Of a stretch of DNA of 58,066 nucleotides, positions 35,247 to 43,561 are shown in pieces. Positions within the stretch are counted from its first letter, which is position 1, and each line of letters starts with the position of its first letter. Location: NCBI GenBank assembly GCA_002721895.1, contig PBLV01000005.1:1-58066 (forward strand), in the 5' to 3' direction. The notes beneath the pieces were generated by a model. That model had not been told where the DNA came from. It saw only the letters and a list, made by a program, of their open reading frames with translations, and searched no databases. The DNA comes from Verrucomicrobiales bacterium (GTDB lineage: Bacteria; Verrucomicrobiota; Verrucomicrobiae; Limisphaerales; UBA1100). A program made the translations under genes and the position numbers.

Positions 35247-35327
35247 GCTGCGAGCCTAGGGCGGTCCGCTGGTTTAAGCAATATTTATTCCATTATTGTG
35301 AATAACATATGGCGCCACCCTCCCGCA

Positions 35328-35356
35328 TTGACGTGACGGAAGCCGGTCGTTACCCT
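35328..35356 (+). promoter_or_regulatory. Candidate promoter for the HNH endonuclease gene
   Basis: TTGACG at 35328-35333 is followed 17 bp later by TACCCT at 35351-35356. The ATG begins 15 bp after the -10, so the transcript would have a very short leader. Confidence 0.4.
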
Positions 35357-35370
35357 AACGCAGGGTCGCG

Positions 35371-35991
35371 ATGAACACCGCGTTGAACCAGCCTGTGCTA
35401 GTGTTGAACCGCCTTTGGCAAGCCGTCAATGTCTGCTCCGTGCGCCGTGCCATGAGCCTCCTTTTCCAAGGACATGCTCAGGTGGTCCTCAACGGCGGTG
35501 GCAGCGATTTTCGAACCTTTGATTTTTCCCAATGGGCCGACTTTTCTCAGGAAGAACCGCACTCAGAATCCATTCACGCGGTCTCATTTCGGATTCGTGT
35601 GCCCCGCGTGATCCTGCTCATGGTCTATGACCGTGTGCCGCGCAAGGAAATCAAGTTCACCCGCCACAATATCTTTGAACGTGACAAGAGCACCTGCCAG
35701 TACTGCGGAAAATTATTTGAACGCAGCAACCTGAATTTGGACCACGTCATCCCCAAGAACCGCGGCGGCCCCACCAACTGGGAAAACATCGTCTGCAGCT
35801 GCATCCGCTGCAATACCCGCAAGGGCAATCGTACCCCCCGCGAGGCCGGCATGCGCCTCATCCGTCCCCCCAAGCGGCCCAAGTGGCGGCCCTTCGTTCA
35901 GGTCACCTTTGGCATGAAAGCCCACGAAAGCTGGAAGCACTTCATCGACGTCGCCTACTGGAATGTTGAGCTGGGCGAAGATGCCGGCTGA
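35371..35991 (+). CDS. HNH endonuclease-domain protein
   Basis: The 206-residue protein has an HNH module in its second half: CQYCGK, then NLDHVIPKNRGG with the catalytic His, and a second zinc knuckle CSCIRCNTRK. The N-terminal half (VLVLNRLWQAVNVCSVRRAMSLLFQG) is conserved in a housekeeping-like HNH family found in many PVC genomes and is not a restriction system. No methylase or phage gene is nearby. The function is likely DNA processing or repair and is not established. Confidence 0.9.
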   Translation: MNTALNQPVLVLNRLWQAVNVCSVRRAMSLLFQGHAQVVLNGGGSDFRTFDFSQWADFSQEEPHSESIHAVSFRIRVPRVILLMVYDRVPRKEIKFTRHNIFERDKSTCQYCGKLFERSNLNLDHVIPKNRGGPTNWENIVCSCIRCNTRKGNRTPREAGMRLIRPPKRPKWRPFVQVTFGMKAHESWKHFIDVAYWNVELGEDAG

Positions 35992-36004
35992 CCTCCGGCA
36001 ACGG

Positions 36005-36382
36005 CTACGCCCGCGAAACTCGCGCCGCCTCCTCAATCATTCGCCAGAACTCTGGATTCTCCGCCAGCGCCAAATCCTCATCCTTCGACATTCGCGTATT
36101 GCGGAAGAAGAAATCCTTCAAGGTGTTGCGTGACAGAATCCGGTGTACTACCACCCCCAGCTCATGGGGCTCAAAATAAATTCGGTAATGTCCCAGCCGG
36201 AAACGTTCCAGCGACTTGCGCCCCTTTGCCAACCGGCCAAACTCTTGCCGGCCTTCCACCGCCCCCTTGAACCCCCCCAGAATTTCCAACTGCAAATCCT
36301 TCGGCATCGCCGCCAACTCCGCCGCGCTCGTTGGGTTGAAAATAATCTGGAAATACTGCTGGCTGCCCTCAATCTCACTCAT
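36005..36382 (-). CDS. RelE/ParE-type toxin-like protein with antitoxin-like C-terminal tail
   Basis: The 125-residue protein has an N-terminal RelE/ParE-like fold (FQIIFNPTSAAELAAMP, then LKGR-like FGRLAKGRKSLERFRLGHYRIYFEP and VVHRILSRNTLKDFF). After a linker, the last about 30 residues (SKDEDLALAENPEFWRMIEEAARVSRA) resemble the short toxin-binding tail of Phd-type antitoxins. No separate antitoxin gene is seen next to it. A self-inhibited toxin is a possible reading. The ATG at 36382 is used; a TTG one codon upstream is also open. It is adjacent to the tRNA gene. Confidence 0.7.
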   Translation of the reverse strand: MSEIEGSQQYFQIIFNPTSAAELAAMPKDLQLEILGGFKGAVEGRQEFGRLAKGRKSLERFRLGHYRIYFEPHELGVVVHRILSRNTLKDFFFRNTRMSKDEDLALAENPEFWRMIEEAARVSRA

Positions 36383-36409
36383 CAATCACTCCTTGTTCCC
36401 TTTAAAGAA

Positions 36410-36484
36410 TGGTAGCCCGTATGGGAATCGAACCCATCTCTCAGCCTTGAGAGGGCTGTGTCCTAGCCGATAGACGAACGGGCC
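36410..36484 (-). tRNA. tRNA-Glu (anticodon CTC)
   Basis: Read on the minus strand, a full cloverleaf is present: acceptor GGCCCGT paired with ACGGGCT, D-arm with CGGCTAGGA, anticodon stem CAGCC/GGCTG around loop CTCTCAA (anticodon CTC, codon GAG), T-arm ATGGG/CCCAT with TTCGATT, and discriminator A. The CCA end is encoded at 36410-36412. Confidence 0.97.
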
Positions 36485-36521
36485 ACGGAAAGGAGGAGCC
36501 TAGAACACAAATAATCCTCTG

Positions 36522-37271
36522 TCAAACCTCAGAACTATTGGCTTCAGCTTCCTCGAAGGTTTCGATGAAATCGCAGAATTCGTCTTCGGGCTCTGCTTCA
36601 AAGAGCCAGTCTTGTGTGCGCCAGTGGAAGCGAACCTTGCGGGCATGGAGGGCTTGGTTTTTCAGGATCAACCGGCGCCAGTCGTCATTGGCCAACTCGT
36701 CGCGGGCGAATTTTAAATACCAGGATTCGTTGAGGCCATACAGCTTGTCGCCCACGATGGGGTGGCCGAGATGCTGGAGGTGGATGCGAATCTGGTGCTT
36801 GCGGCCGGTCACGGGCTCCACGCGCAGCCAGGTGAAATCGCCTTCCTCGCGGGTGAATCTCCAGTCGGCGCGGAAACGGGTTTGCGCGGCGGCACCATCG
36901 GGGCGGACGCAGTCCTTCACAGCTATTTCACTGGATTCATCGGGCCCCAGTGGGGCGTCTACCAAGCCGGTATCCTCCCGAACGTGGCCGTGGACAATGG
37001 CCCAGTACCCCTTGGCCACTTCTCGACCCTGCCAAAGCTTACGCAGTTCACGCGCGGCATCACTGGCCTTGGCCACGAACACGACCCCGCTGGTTTCACG
37101 GTCCAGCCGGTTGATGAAATGCACCGGGCGATCCGCGCCCAGATACAGGCGCACGCGGCCGGCCAGGCTTGATCGTTCATCCCCCTTGGTGGGATGACAA
37201 ACGAGGCCGGCGGTTTTGTTGATCACCAGCAGGTCATCGTTCTCATGCAGGATTTCAAACAGGTCGCTCAT
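36522..37271 (-). CDS. RluA-family pseudouridine synthase
   Basis: The 249-residue enzyme isomerises specific uridines to pseudouridine in rRNA or tRNA. Its catalytic segment is FINRLDRETSGVVFVAK (the Asp of the RLD motif), with the downstream GYWAIVHG and TGRKHQIRIHLQHLGHPIVGDKLYG blocks. An N-terminal S4 domain is absent, so it belongs to the RluA/RluC/TruC-like short group; the target site cannot be assigned. The start at 37271 is consistent with the domain boundary. It is divergent from the acetyltransferase gene. Confidence 0.92.
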   Translation of the reverse strand: MSDLFEILHENDDLLVINKTAGLVCHPTKGDERSSLAGRVRLYLGADRPVHFINRLDRETSGVVFVAKASDAARELRKLWQGREVAKGYWAIVHGHVREDTGLVDAPLGPDESSEIAVKDCVRPDGAAAQTRFRADWRFTREEGDFTWLRVEPVTGRKHQIRIHLQHLGHPIVGDKLYGLNESWYLKFARDELANDDWRRLILKNQALHARKVRFHWRTQDWLFEAEPEDEFCDFIETFEEAEANSSEV

Positions 37272-37313
37272 GCGTTGCGATTACCGTGCCTTGGCTTATC
37301 ATCCGGCGGAGAA

Positions 37314-37784
37314 ATGCAAAAGGATGTTCCCACGCCTCGCCTTCGACCGGCGACAAATGCCGACAGCGCGCCGGTGCAGAAACTGGTGTTCAATGTGTTG
37401 TCGGAATACGGACTGGCGCCGGACCCGTATGGCACAGATGCGGATCTTGCGAATATCGAGTCGCACTATCATCAGGGTTGGTTCGCCGTGCTGGTGGTGG
37501 AAGAAGGTGTCATTGGCACGGTTGGACTGCTGCCGCTGCGCCAGGGTGTCATGGAACTTCGAAAAATGTATCTTCAAAAGGAATGGCGGGGGCAGGGATT
37601 GGGCAAGCTGCTGCTTCGTAAGGCGGTGGCCAAAGCCAAGGGCAGAGGCGCGAAGAAATTAGTGCTGGGTACAGCCGATGTATTGAAGGAGGCGGTGGGG
37701 TTGTACCGGGGGGAGGGTTTTGTCTTGTCGATCGAATCTCATCCCGCGGTCAGATGCAACCAGACGTGGGAACTGCCCCTTTAA
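37314..37784 (+). CDS. GNAT-family N-acetyltransferase
   Basis: The 156-residue protein has the GNAT acetyl-CoA motif WRGQGLGKLLLRKAV following the strand MELRKMYLQKE, and a final EAVGLYRGEGFV segment. The acceptor may be a small amine, an antibiotic or a protein terminus; this cannot be told. The ATG at 37314 is preferred to an open start 40 codons upstream, since CGGAGAA precedes it and the domain begins at once. It is divergent from the pseudouridine synthase gene. Confidence 0.88.
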   Translation: MQKDVPTPRLRPATNADSAPVQKLVFNVLSEYGLAPDPYGTDADLANIESHYHQGWFAVLVVEEGVIGTVGLLPLRQGVMELRKMYLQKEWRGQGLGKLLLRKAVAKAKGRGAKKLVLGTADVLKEAVGLYRGEGFVLSIESHPAVRCNQTWELPL

Positions 37785-37788
37785 AGTT

Positions 37789-39015
37789 CTACTTGTCTGC
37801 TTGCTTGATGGGCTCAAACTTTCGCGCCCGGCGCAGGCCATCGATGATGTCGGTGCCCTTCATTACCCGGGAAAGATTATCCCTCACCTGAATAGCACGT
37901 TGCTTGACCCGAGGTTCCTCCGCGCGGGCGGCCAATGTCAGCCATTTGTATCCCTCCGCATTATCCTTTTCAGCGCCTTCCCCCTTGATGAGGAGAATGC
38001 CCAAGTCCAGTTGTGCCACCGCCAAGCCTCGGTTGGCCGCTGCCAGCCACCACTTGTATGCCGCCTTGGCATCCTTCTCCACACCCAGTCCGCCCACCAG
38101 CAACCCTCCGAGGCCATAGCTCGCCAGAGCGTGGCCCTGCTTGGCGGCCTGCTCATAAAACTCAGCCGCCTTTTTATAATCCTGCGCCATGCCCACGCCA
38201 TCCCGGTGGATTGCGCCCAGCCGATATTGTGCGTCCGCCACCCCCTTGGCCGCGCTCTTGGCAAGCACCTTTACATCCGGTAGTTCCCGCAGGTCGCCAG
38301 CTTCCACCCGGGCCAGCAACTGCTTGGCGTGTCCTGCCAGCTTGGGATCGCCCGTGCGGCTCGCCTTGAGCAACCACTCTTTAGCTGCCTTTAAATCACG
38401 TCCCATGCCCTCCGCGTTCGCAAAAGCCGCGCCGAGGCCGAATTGAGCTTGAGGATGACCGCCCTTAGCCGAACGCGTCATCCATTGCATGGCCTTGTTT
38501 TTGTCCGGACTGATGCCCCGGCCGAAAAGCAGGTGCCCCGCAAGGTCATACTGTGCCTTGGCCCAATCCTTTTCGGCCGCCTGACGAATCCACTTGAGTC
38601 CCTCCTCCAAGTCCGGTTTGCCCAGTACGCCAGTGGTGTGCAGGGTGCCCAGTTTGCTGGCCGCGTCCAGGTCGCCTTTTTGAGCCAATTCCAGCAGGCC
38701 TTTTTGCGCGGATTGAAACATGGCGCCGGCCTGCACCATGTTGCGCTGCATGCCTTCGCCCTCATGCATCATTGCGGCCACGCGGTACAATGCACGGGGC
38801 TCCTTTTGTTCCGCCGCCATGCCCAGCCACTGAAGCGCTGCCACGAAATTCTGTGGAGCCCCCTCGCCCGTGGCCAAGATTTCGCCCAGTTGATACTGCG
38901 CCGCCGCATCGCCATCCTCAGCCTTTTTGCGCAGCCCGTCCAAGTCCGCCGCGTCCACTCGGACAGGAGCCAGTGTCAGGAAAGCAGCCGTCAATAATCG
39001 CAGGGTCCAGTTCAT
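37789..39015 (-). CDS. Exported Sel1-repeat protein (short)
   Basis: The 408-residue protein has a signal peptide (residues about 1-21, ending VDA) and at least eight Sel1-type repeats of about 36 residues (for example AAAQYQLGEILATGEGAPQNFVAALQWLGMAAEQ). Sel1 repeats form alpha-solenoids that act as protein-interaction scaffolds in the periplasm or outside the cell. Its ATG overlaps the stop of the longer Sel1 gene (TGATG), so translation is coupled. The pair probably arose by duplication. Confidence 0.9.
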   Translation of the reverse strand: MNWTLRLLTAAFLTLAPVRVDAADLDGLRKKAEDGDAAAQYQLGEILATGEGAPQNFVAALQWLGMAAEQKEPRALYRVAAMMHEGEGMQRNMVQAGAMFQSAQKGLLELAQKGDLDAASKLGTLHTTGVLGKPDLEEGLKWIRQAAEKDWAKAQYDLAGHLLFGRGISPDKNKAMQWMTRSAKGGHPQAQFGLGAAFANAEGMGRDLKAAKEWLLKASRTGDPKLAGHAKQLLARVEAGDLRELPDVKVLAKSAAKGVADAQYRLGAIHRDGVGMAQDYKKAAEFYEQAAKQGHALASYGLGGLLVGGLGVEKDAKAAYKWWLAAANRGLAVAQLDLGILLIKGEGAEKDNAEGYKWLTLAARAEEPRVKQRAIQVRDNLSRVMKGTDIIDGLRRARKFEPIKQADK

Positions 39016-41180
39016 CAGGGCTTGGGTTTAAAGGCGCTGACGCGCTTGTCGGCCTCATTGATCTGGGCCGGAGTCATTTTCAAGCTGAGTGCCTCATATT
39101 CCTTGAGCGCCGGTGCGTGGTTTTGCAACGCGGCAAGGTTGAACCATTTGCAGGCTTCAACGAGGTCGCGCTTGACTCCCGTGCCGTTCAAGTGGCGAAG
39201 CCCCAGCTGATATTGCGCCTCCTTGTTCCCGCGCATGGCCGCTTCCTGAGTCTTGGCCAAGTCTCCTGCCGGGTTGGCCACTACGCGCTGTTCCTTGCGT
39301 GGTGTGAATTTGCTCACCAGTTCCCGCGCTCTAGCCTTCTCCACCGGGCTCAGTTCATCCTTGATCTTCAGGAATAAATCCACCGCACCCGACACCCGGT
39401 TGTTTGCCGCGAGATTGATCCACATGGCTCCGCGCACCACGTCTTTTTCGCCGCCGATTCCATTGTATAACATCCGTCCGAGTTCAAACTGCGCCGTGCG
39501 CTCGTTTTGCCATGCCGCTCGCCGGAGCCATTCCCGTGCCTCCGCAAGATCCTTGGCTACTCCCTCGCCCTCGGCCAAGGCACCGCCCAAGTCGTGCTGT
39601 GCCTGTGGATCACCCATCTCCGCCCCTCGCCGGAACCATTCCACCGCCTTGGTCTTGTCCATCTCCACCACCTTGCCGCGGCCCGCGCGGTAGGCCAAGC
39701 CGATCAGGTGGCAGGCCTGCGCGTCGCCCATCTTGGCCGCCTTGTGAAACCACTCCATCGCCTTGGCATAATCCAGCGGCACACCCTCGCCCTTTTCATG
39801 CAGCCCGCCCAGCACCACCATGGCACTCGTGTAATCCTGATCCGCGGCCTTGCGCATCCACTTTGCCATCGACTCAAGGTCTTTCTTGATGATGTACACC
39901 CGGTCGCTCCCCGGTTTTTGCTCGAACACCCCCATTCGATAGAACAAGCCCAAGTTCCATTGGCTGTCGGCGTGGCCGCTGGCCGCCAATTCCGTGGTCA
40001 ATCGTACACTTTCCCGCAGGTTACGTGGCACAATGATCTCCCGGCCCAGACGCCAGCCCTCGAAGTAAATTTTTGACAGCCGCACACGCGCGTCTTCATT
40101 GCCCTGCTTCGCCTGTTTCTTCAGCTCTTCAAAACTCAGTGACGCGAGGAAATTCTGTTCCGCGGCAATTAGCCCCGCCCCCGCCTTGCGCGTGGCCATG
40201 CTGGGCTCCGCCTTGAATCGCGTTGCCTTCAGGCGCACTTGAAGCAGTTGCTCTGCCTTAAGCAATTTGCTCACGTTGGCTCGGCTGACACCCGCTCCTT
40301 CGTGCCCTCCGCGCGCCGCCAAGGTCAGCCAAACCGCTGCCTCCGCTGGGTCTGTCTCCACGCCCACCCCCTTGGCCAGTGCCTGACCGGTAAGATACTG
40401 CGCCTGCACATTGCCTTGTTCCGCCGCCTTTTTAAAAAACTCGAAGGCGGCCTTGTCGTCTCGCTTTGTACCCGCGCCTGTCAACAGTGCGGTGCCCAAC
40501 GTGCGTTCCGCTCGGTCAAACCCCGCATCGACCGCTTGCCGCAACAGTTTTAGACCCTGTATCTGGTCGGTTTCCTTTCCCGAGGCCAGCAGCATGGCGC
40601 CCAGGTTGTACTGCGAGGGGACATGCCCTCCTTCCGCTGCGCGGCTCCACCATTTCCGAGTTTGTTCCGGGTTTTTCGTCACACCCACGCCATAGTGGTA
40701 AACCCGGCCCATGGCATATTGCGCTTCCGGTTGGCCGCCTTCGGCCGCCATCTCCATCCATTCGCGCCCTTTCGTCACATTCCCCAAACGCCCAAGGCCC
40801 ACGTTGTAAAGGGTCGCCAGAAACAATTGGGCTCGATGGTCCCCTTCCTTGGCACGTTTTTCCAAGCCTTCCGCCGAGAGATTGATCAACTGCTGGCCCA
40901 GCGTAATATCCGACTCCACGCCCTGCCCCAGCAAATGCTGTACGCCCATCCGGTAGGTGCCCACGGGGTGCTCCTTGGCTGCGGCCTGTTCCGCCCATTC
41001 CATGGATTTCGCCCAGTCCAGCTCTACTTCGCGTCCCCAGTAATGGGCTTCGGCCAAATCCACCATGGCATCCGCATCGCCTTTTTCCGCCTTGGCCTGA
41101 AGGGTCTTCAAGTCCGCCGCTTGTGGCGTCGCCACGCACAGCCCCAGCAGAATCCAAGAAATTAAGATGCGCTTGATCAT
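39015..41180 (-). CDS. Exported Sel1-repeat protein (long)
   Basis: The 721-residue protein begins with a signal peptide (MIKRILISWILLGLCVATPQA) and contains about 15-17 Sel1 repeats in two blocks separated by a linker near residues 330-390. The repeats carry the usual A-x-x-x-LG-x-x-Y/F-x-x-G-x-G pattern. The start at 41180 is chosen for the signal; upstream codons look non-coding. It lies downstream of the SurA-like gene and upstream of the shorter Sel1 gene in a probable three-gene operon. Confidence 0.9.
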   Translation of the reverse strand: MIKRILISWILLGLCVATPQAADLKTLQAKAEKGDADAMVDLAEAHYWGREVELDWAKSMEWAEQAAAKEHPVGTYRMGVQHLLGQGVESDITLGQQLINLSAEGLEKRAKEGDHRAQLFLATLYNVGLGRLGNVTKGREWMEMAAEGGQPEAQYAMGRVYHYGVGVTKNPEQTRKWWSRAAEGGHVPSQYNLGAMLLASGKETDQIQGLKLLRQAVDAGFDRAERTLGTALLTGAGTKRDDKAAFEFFKKAAEQGNVQAQYLTGQALAKGVGVETDPAEAAVWLTLAARGGHEGAGVSRANVSKLLKAEQLLQVRLKATRFKAEPSMATRKAGAGLIAAEQNFLASLSFEELKKQAKQGNEDARVRLSKIYFEGWRLGREIIVPRNLRESVRLTTELAASGHADSQWNLGLFYRMGVFEQKPGSDRVYIIKKDLESMAKWMRKAADQDYTSAMVVLGGLHEKGEGVPLDYAKAMEWFHKAAKMGDAQACHLIGLAYRAGRGKVVEMDKTKAVEWFRRGAEMGDPQAQHDLGGALAEGEGVAKDLAEAREWLRRAAWQNERTAQFELGRMLYNGIGGEKDVVRGAMWINLAANNRVSGAVDLFLKIKDELSPVEKARARELVSKFTPRKEQRVVANPAGDLAKTQEAAMRGNKEAQYQLGLRHLNGTGVKRDLVEACKWFNLAALQNHAPALKEYEALSLKMTPAQINEADKRVSAFKPKP

Positions 41181-41248
41181 AAAATGACTCCGGCAGCCCG
41201 GCAGGCTAACCCGATCCGCCAGAAACACAAGTGACAATCCCGTGCCGC

Positions 41249-42514
41249 TCATGGCTGTGGCGGGGCAGGCACGGGCGGCGGTTCCTTTTCCTTGGGTACG
41301 TTTAAAAGAGAAATCTCGCCCTTGTTTTCATCATCCAGATAGTCGATTGAAAACACCTGCTTGCGCGCCTCCGCCACCTTGCGGTCGCGCAGGCCCAGCA
41401 TCGCGCGGGCGAACAGATCCGCATGGATTTGCTTTTGTTGGTCTTCCAGCGGGATTTGATACCCGCGGATCACCTCGTTTACGTAAATCACAAAAACATG
41501 GCTGCCGCCAAGCGGCAAAAAATAACCCGCTTCGCCTCGCTTCATACCCGCCACCTTCACCATCAGGCGCCGGAAATGCGCGTCCCTTAAAAGCCCGGAT
41601 CGCTCCACGGTTGGCAGGGCGTCAATGTCCGGCGTGCCCGGCAGTGAACCCTTTCGCCGCCGGTCCAGTTCCCCTTGGTCCGCCTCCAGGTCCAGGGAAA
41701 TTAATCCCTGCGGCCCGTCCCCTTCCGAGCCCACATCCTTGCTTGCCGCCATGAATTCCTCCTTTGACTTGATGCCCGCCACCAGCTTCTCCATTTCCGG
41801 GCGAAGTGTTGCCGCCTTGGTGTTGTCCCATTCCAGGCGCATCAGGTACATGTCCGCTACGTCAAAACTTTTGCCTGCCTGAGAGGCAAACTCCGCGCGA
41901 TATTTGTCCCGTACCTGCTTCGGGGACACAATTACCTGCTGGCTCAATTCCCGTACCACCTGCCGCGAAATCCAGTCATCCAAAACCTCCCTTCGCAGCA
42001 TCTCCATCGTTCGCCCTTCGCTTTGCAATTGGCGGATCAATCCCGTCAGGCCGTCCTTGTTGGCCTTGATCCGGGCCGTCATGATGTAATCCACCAGACC
42101 CGGTGGCTCCTGATAATTTGGTTGTGCCTTCACCTGCTCCACCAACACCTGATCGTCCATTATTTTCCGTTGCTCACCCCGGAACGTCGACAATTGCACC
42201 GCCATCAGCGAATCCACCCGGTCCAGCGCTGCCTTAAGTCGGTCCTGTTCATCAGAACTTGCCGCCGATTTCAGTTGTTCTTTGGCTTCCCGCAACTGCG
42301 CCGCCAGTTCATTGAAGGCGCCGCTGAATCCCGGCCGCTTCCGGTCCAAGCGCCGCATCACATCCCATTTCGTGATCACGCGGCCACCCACCACACCCAC
42401 CACCATGTTTTGGTCGCGGAATCCCCCGCCGCTTCCTGGCGTATCCTGCCCCGCCACCGGCATTCTTCCGCACAAGGCACCCACCACCACGGCCACACTC
42501 CAGAAAAATTTCAT
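41249..42514 (-). CDS. SurA-like periplasmic chaperone / peptidyl-prolyl isomerase-type protein
   Basis: The 421-residue protein has a signal peptide (residues about 1-23, VAG before Gln). The N-terminal helical domain resembles SurA_N (VVGGRVITKWDVMRRLDRKRP, later VLDDWISRQVVRELSQQVIVSPKQVRDKYRAEF). A parvulin-like domain would follow (SEGDGPQGLIS, GEAGYFLPLGGSHVFVIYVNEV), but it is divergent and may not be catalytic. A role in outer membrane protein folding is inferred. A Pro-rich tail ends the protein. The start at 42514 is chosen from the signal peptide. Confidence 0.8.
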   Translation of the reverse strand: MKFFWSVAVVVGALCGRMPVAGQDTPGSGGGFRDQNMVVGVVGGRVITKWDVMRRLDRKRPGFSGAFNELAAQLREAKEQLKSAASSDEQDRLKAALDRVDSLMAVQLSTFRGEQRKIMDDQVLVEQVKAQPNYQEPPGLVDYIMTARIKANKDGLTGLIRQLQSEGRTMEMLRREVLDDWISRQVVRELSQQVIVSPKQVRDKYRAEFASQAGKSFDVADMYLMRLEWDNTKAATLRPEMEKLVAGIKSKEEFMAASKDVGSEGDGPQGLISLDLEADQGELDRRRKGSLPGTPDIDALPTVERSGLLRDAHFRRLMVKVAGMKRGEAGYFLPLGGSHVFVIYVNEVIRGYQIPLEDQQKQIHADLFARAMLGLRDRKVAEARKQVFSIDYLDDENKGEISLLNVPKEKEPPPVPAPPQP

Positions 42515-42646
42515 CAGCCGAAAGCTAGGCTCATGCCTCCAGCCCGTCAAGCCGCCCTCATTCACAAAAACCATCCCAATTGGCGGTTCAAGATTGAAAA
42601 CAAGGCCGGCACCAAGAACCTTCATCACCGCGCACCATCGACGTCC

Positions 42647-42973
42647 TTAAAACACGCTCGTCCGCACCCAGTCCAGGTACTTCTTGCTGCCCGCCGTGAT
42701 GGGCAGCACGATGAACTCTGGCGTCACATACGGGTGCTCCCCCGTCACCAGCTTCTCCAGCCGCTTGAGCCGCGCCCGTGTGGTCTTCATCACCAGCATC
42801 AGCTCGCGGTCCTTGCACAGCTTGCCCTGCCACCAGTAATGCGACTCCACGCCTGACACGATGTTCACGCAAGCCACCAGCTGCGCCTCCAGCGCCATCT
42901 TTGCCAACCGCCGCCCCATCGTGATGTTCGGCACCGTCACCATCACCACCCGATGCATTTCTGTTTTAACCAT
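42647..42973 (-). CDS. cutA: CutA1-family divalent cation tolerance protein
   Basis: The 108-residue trimeric protein belongs to the CutA family: VMVTVPNITMGRRLAKMALEAQLVACVNIVSGVESHYWWQGKL, then ELMLVMKTTRARLKRLEKLVTGEHPYVTPEFIVLPI and a terminal YLDWV. CutA is conserved from bacteria to plants; a copper-tolerance role was reported in E. coli, but its general function is unsettled. There are no neighbouring metal genes. The start at 42973 is the first Met; a second Met at codon 6 (MHRVVM) may serve instead. Confidence 0.93.
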   Translation of the reverse strand: MVKTEMHRVVMVTVPNITMGRRLAKMALEAQLVACVNIVSGVESHYWWQGKLCKDRELMLVMKTTRARLKRLEKLVTGEHPYVTPEFIVLPITAGSKKYLDWVRTSVF

Positions 42974-42984
42974 AAGGGGAATTT

Positions 42985-43114
42985 AAATGACCAAGGCCCA
43001 AGGGCCAAGCCCCAAGACTTTTCTCCGCGCCTCCGCGTCTCCGCGTGTGTTTTTATCCTCACGCGGAGGCGCGGAGGCGCGGAGGGGGTATTGGGGTTTG
43101 TGATTTGGTCATTT
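42985..43114. repeat. Long palindromic repeat, copy A
   Basis: Core arms of 25 bp (43023-43047 and 43060-43084, one wobble) read CTCCGCGCCTCCGCG onward and its complement, with a 12-nt loop. Outer 10-bp inverted ends AAATGACCAA (42985-42994) and TTGGTCATTT (43105-43114) frame a 130-bp element. A related copy lies at 44029-44091. It resembles dispersed intergenic hairpin repeats common in PVC genomes. Confidence 0.75.
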
Positions 43115-43119
43115 CACCC

Positions 43120-43266
43120 GGTGGTTTCGTCGAAACACGGGGTGGTTTGGGGAATCCATGGGGTGGTTTCGCCAAAACATGGGGGTGATTTGCGGAATCC
43201 ATGAGGTGTTTTCGCCGAAACACGGGGTGGTTTCGTCAAAACAGGGCGTGGTTTCGGCGATCCATG
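43120..43266. repeat. 21-bp tandem repeat with two alternating variants
   Basis: About seven units of 20-22 bp share the start GGGTGGTTT. Some continue as CG(T/C)C(G/A)AAAC and others as GGGGAATCCATG or similar, in partial alternation. Units are diverged by a few bases each. No coding function is supported, although both strands are partly open because the unit is a multiple of three. Confidence 0.75.
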
Positions 43267-43561
43267 CTCGTCAAACGGCGGCATCTTGGGGTGGCCCCGG
43301 CTATTCTGGAAATTTTTTTTCGATATCAACCCCACTTTCTTTCAGGCCGAACCGGCAAAAACCTCCTATTTTTAAGGGGCTGCGGAGCCTGCCCTGTAAG
43401 ATTATTACTTTCTTGTGAATCTGTATTAATTTCCTCTTGCTCTCACAAAAAAAAGCGGTAGCATTTAATTATGGACGAAATTTCCAAGAGCGAAAACAGG
43501 CCGCACGACACGGGCCGGCGCCGGATGGAGGCGATGGGATGCCAGAAAGGAGAATAGCGAC

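Noticed and set aside
35297..35305. A TTATTCACA-like site in the HNH upstream region as a DnaA box
   Set aside because: A single isolated match in an AT-rich gap is expected by chance and has no companion sites.
43120..43266. CRISPR-like array
   Set aside because: Units are contiguous and similar throughout, with no unique spacers between identical repeats and no cas genes nearby.
43114..43335. A minus-strand 73-codon frame through the minisatellite, giving a 7-residue repeat rich in Thr, Pro and Phe
   Set aside because: The repeat is explained by the 21-bp DNA unit. There is no ribosome-binding site, no conserved domain, and the frame extends into unrelated sequence.
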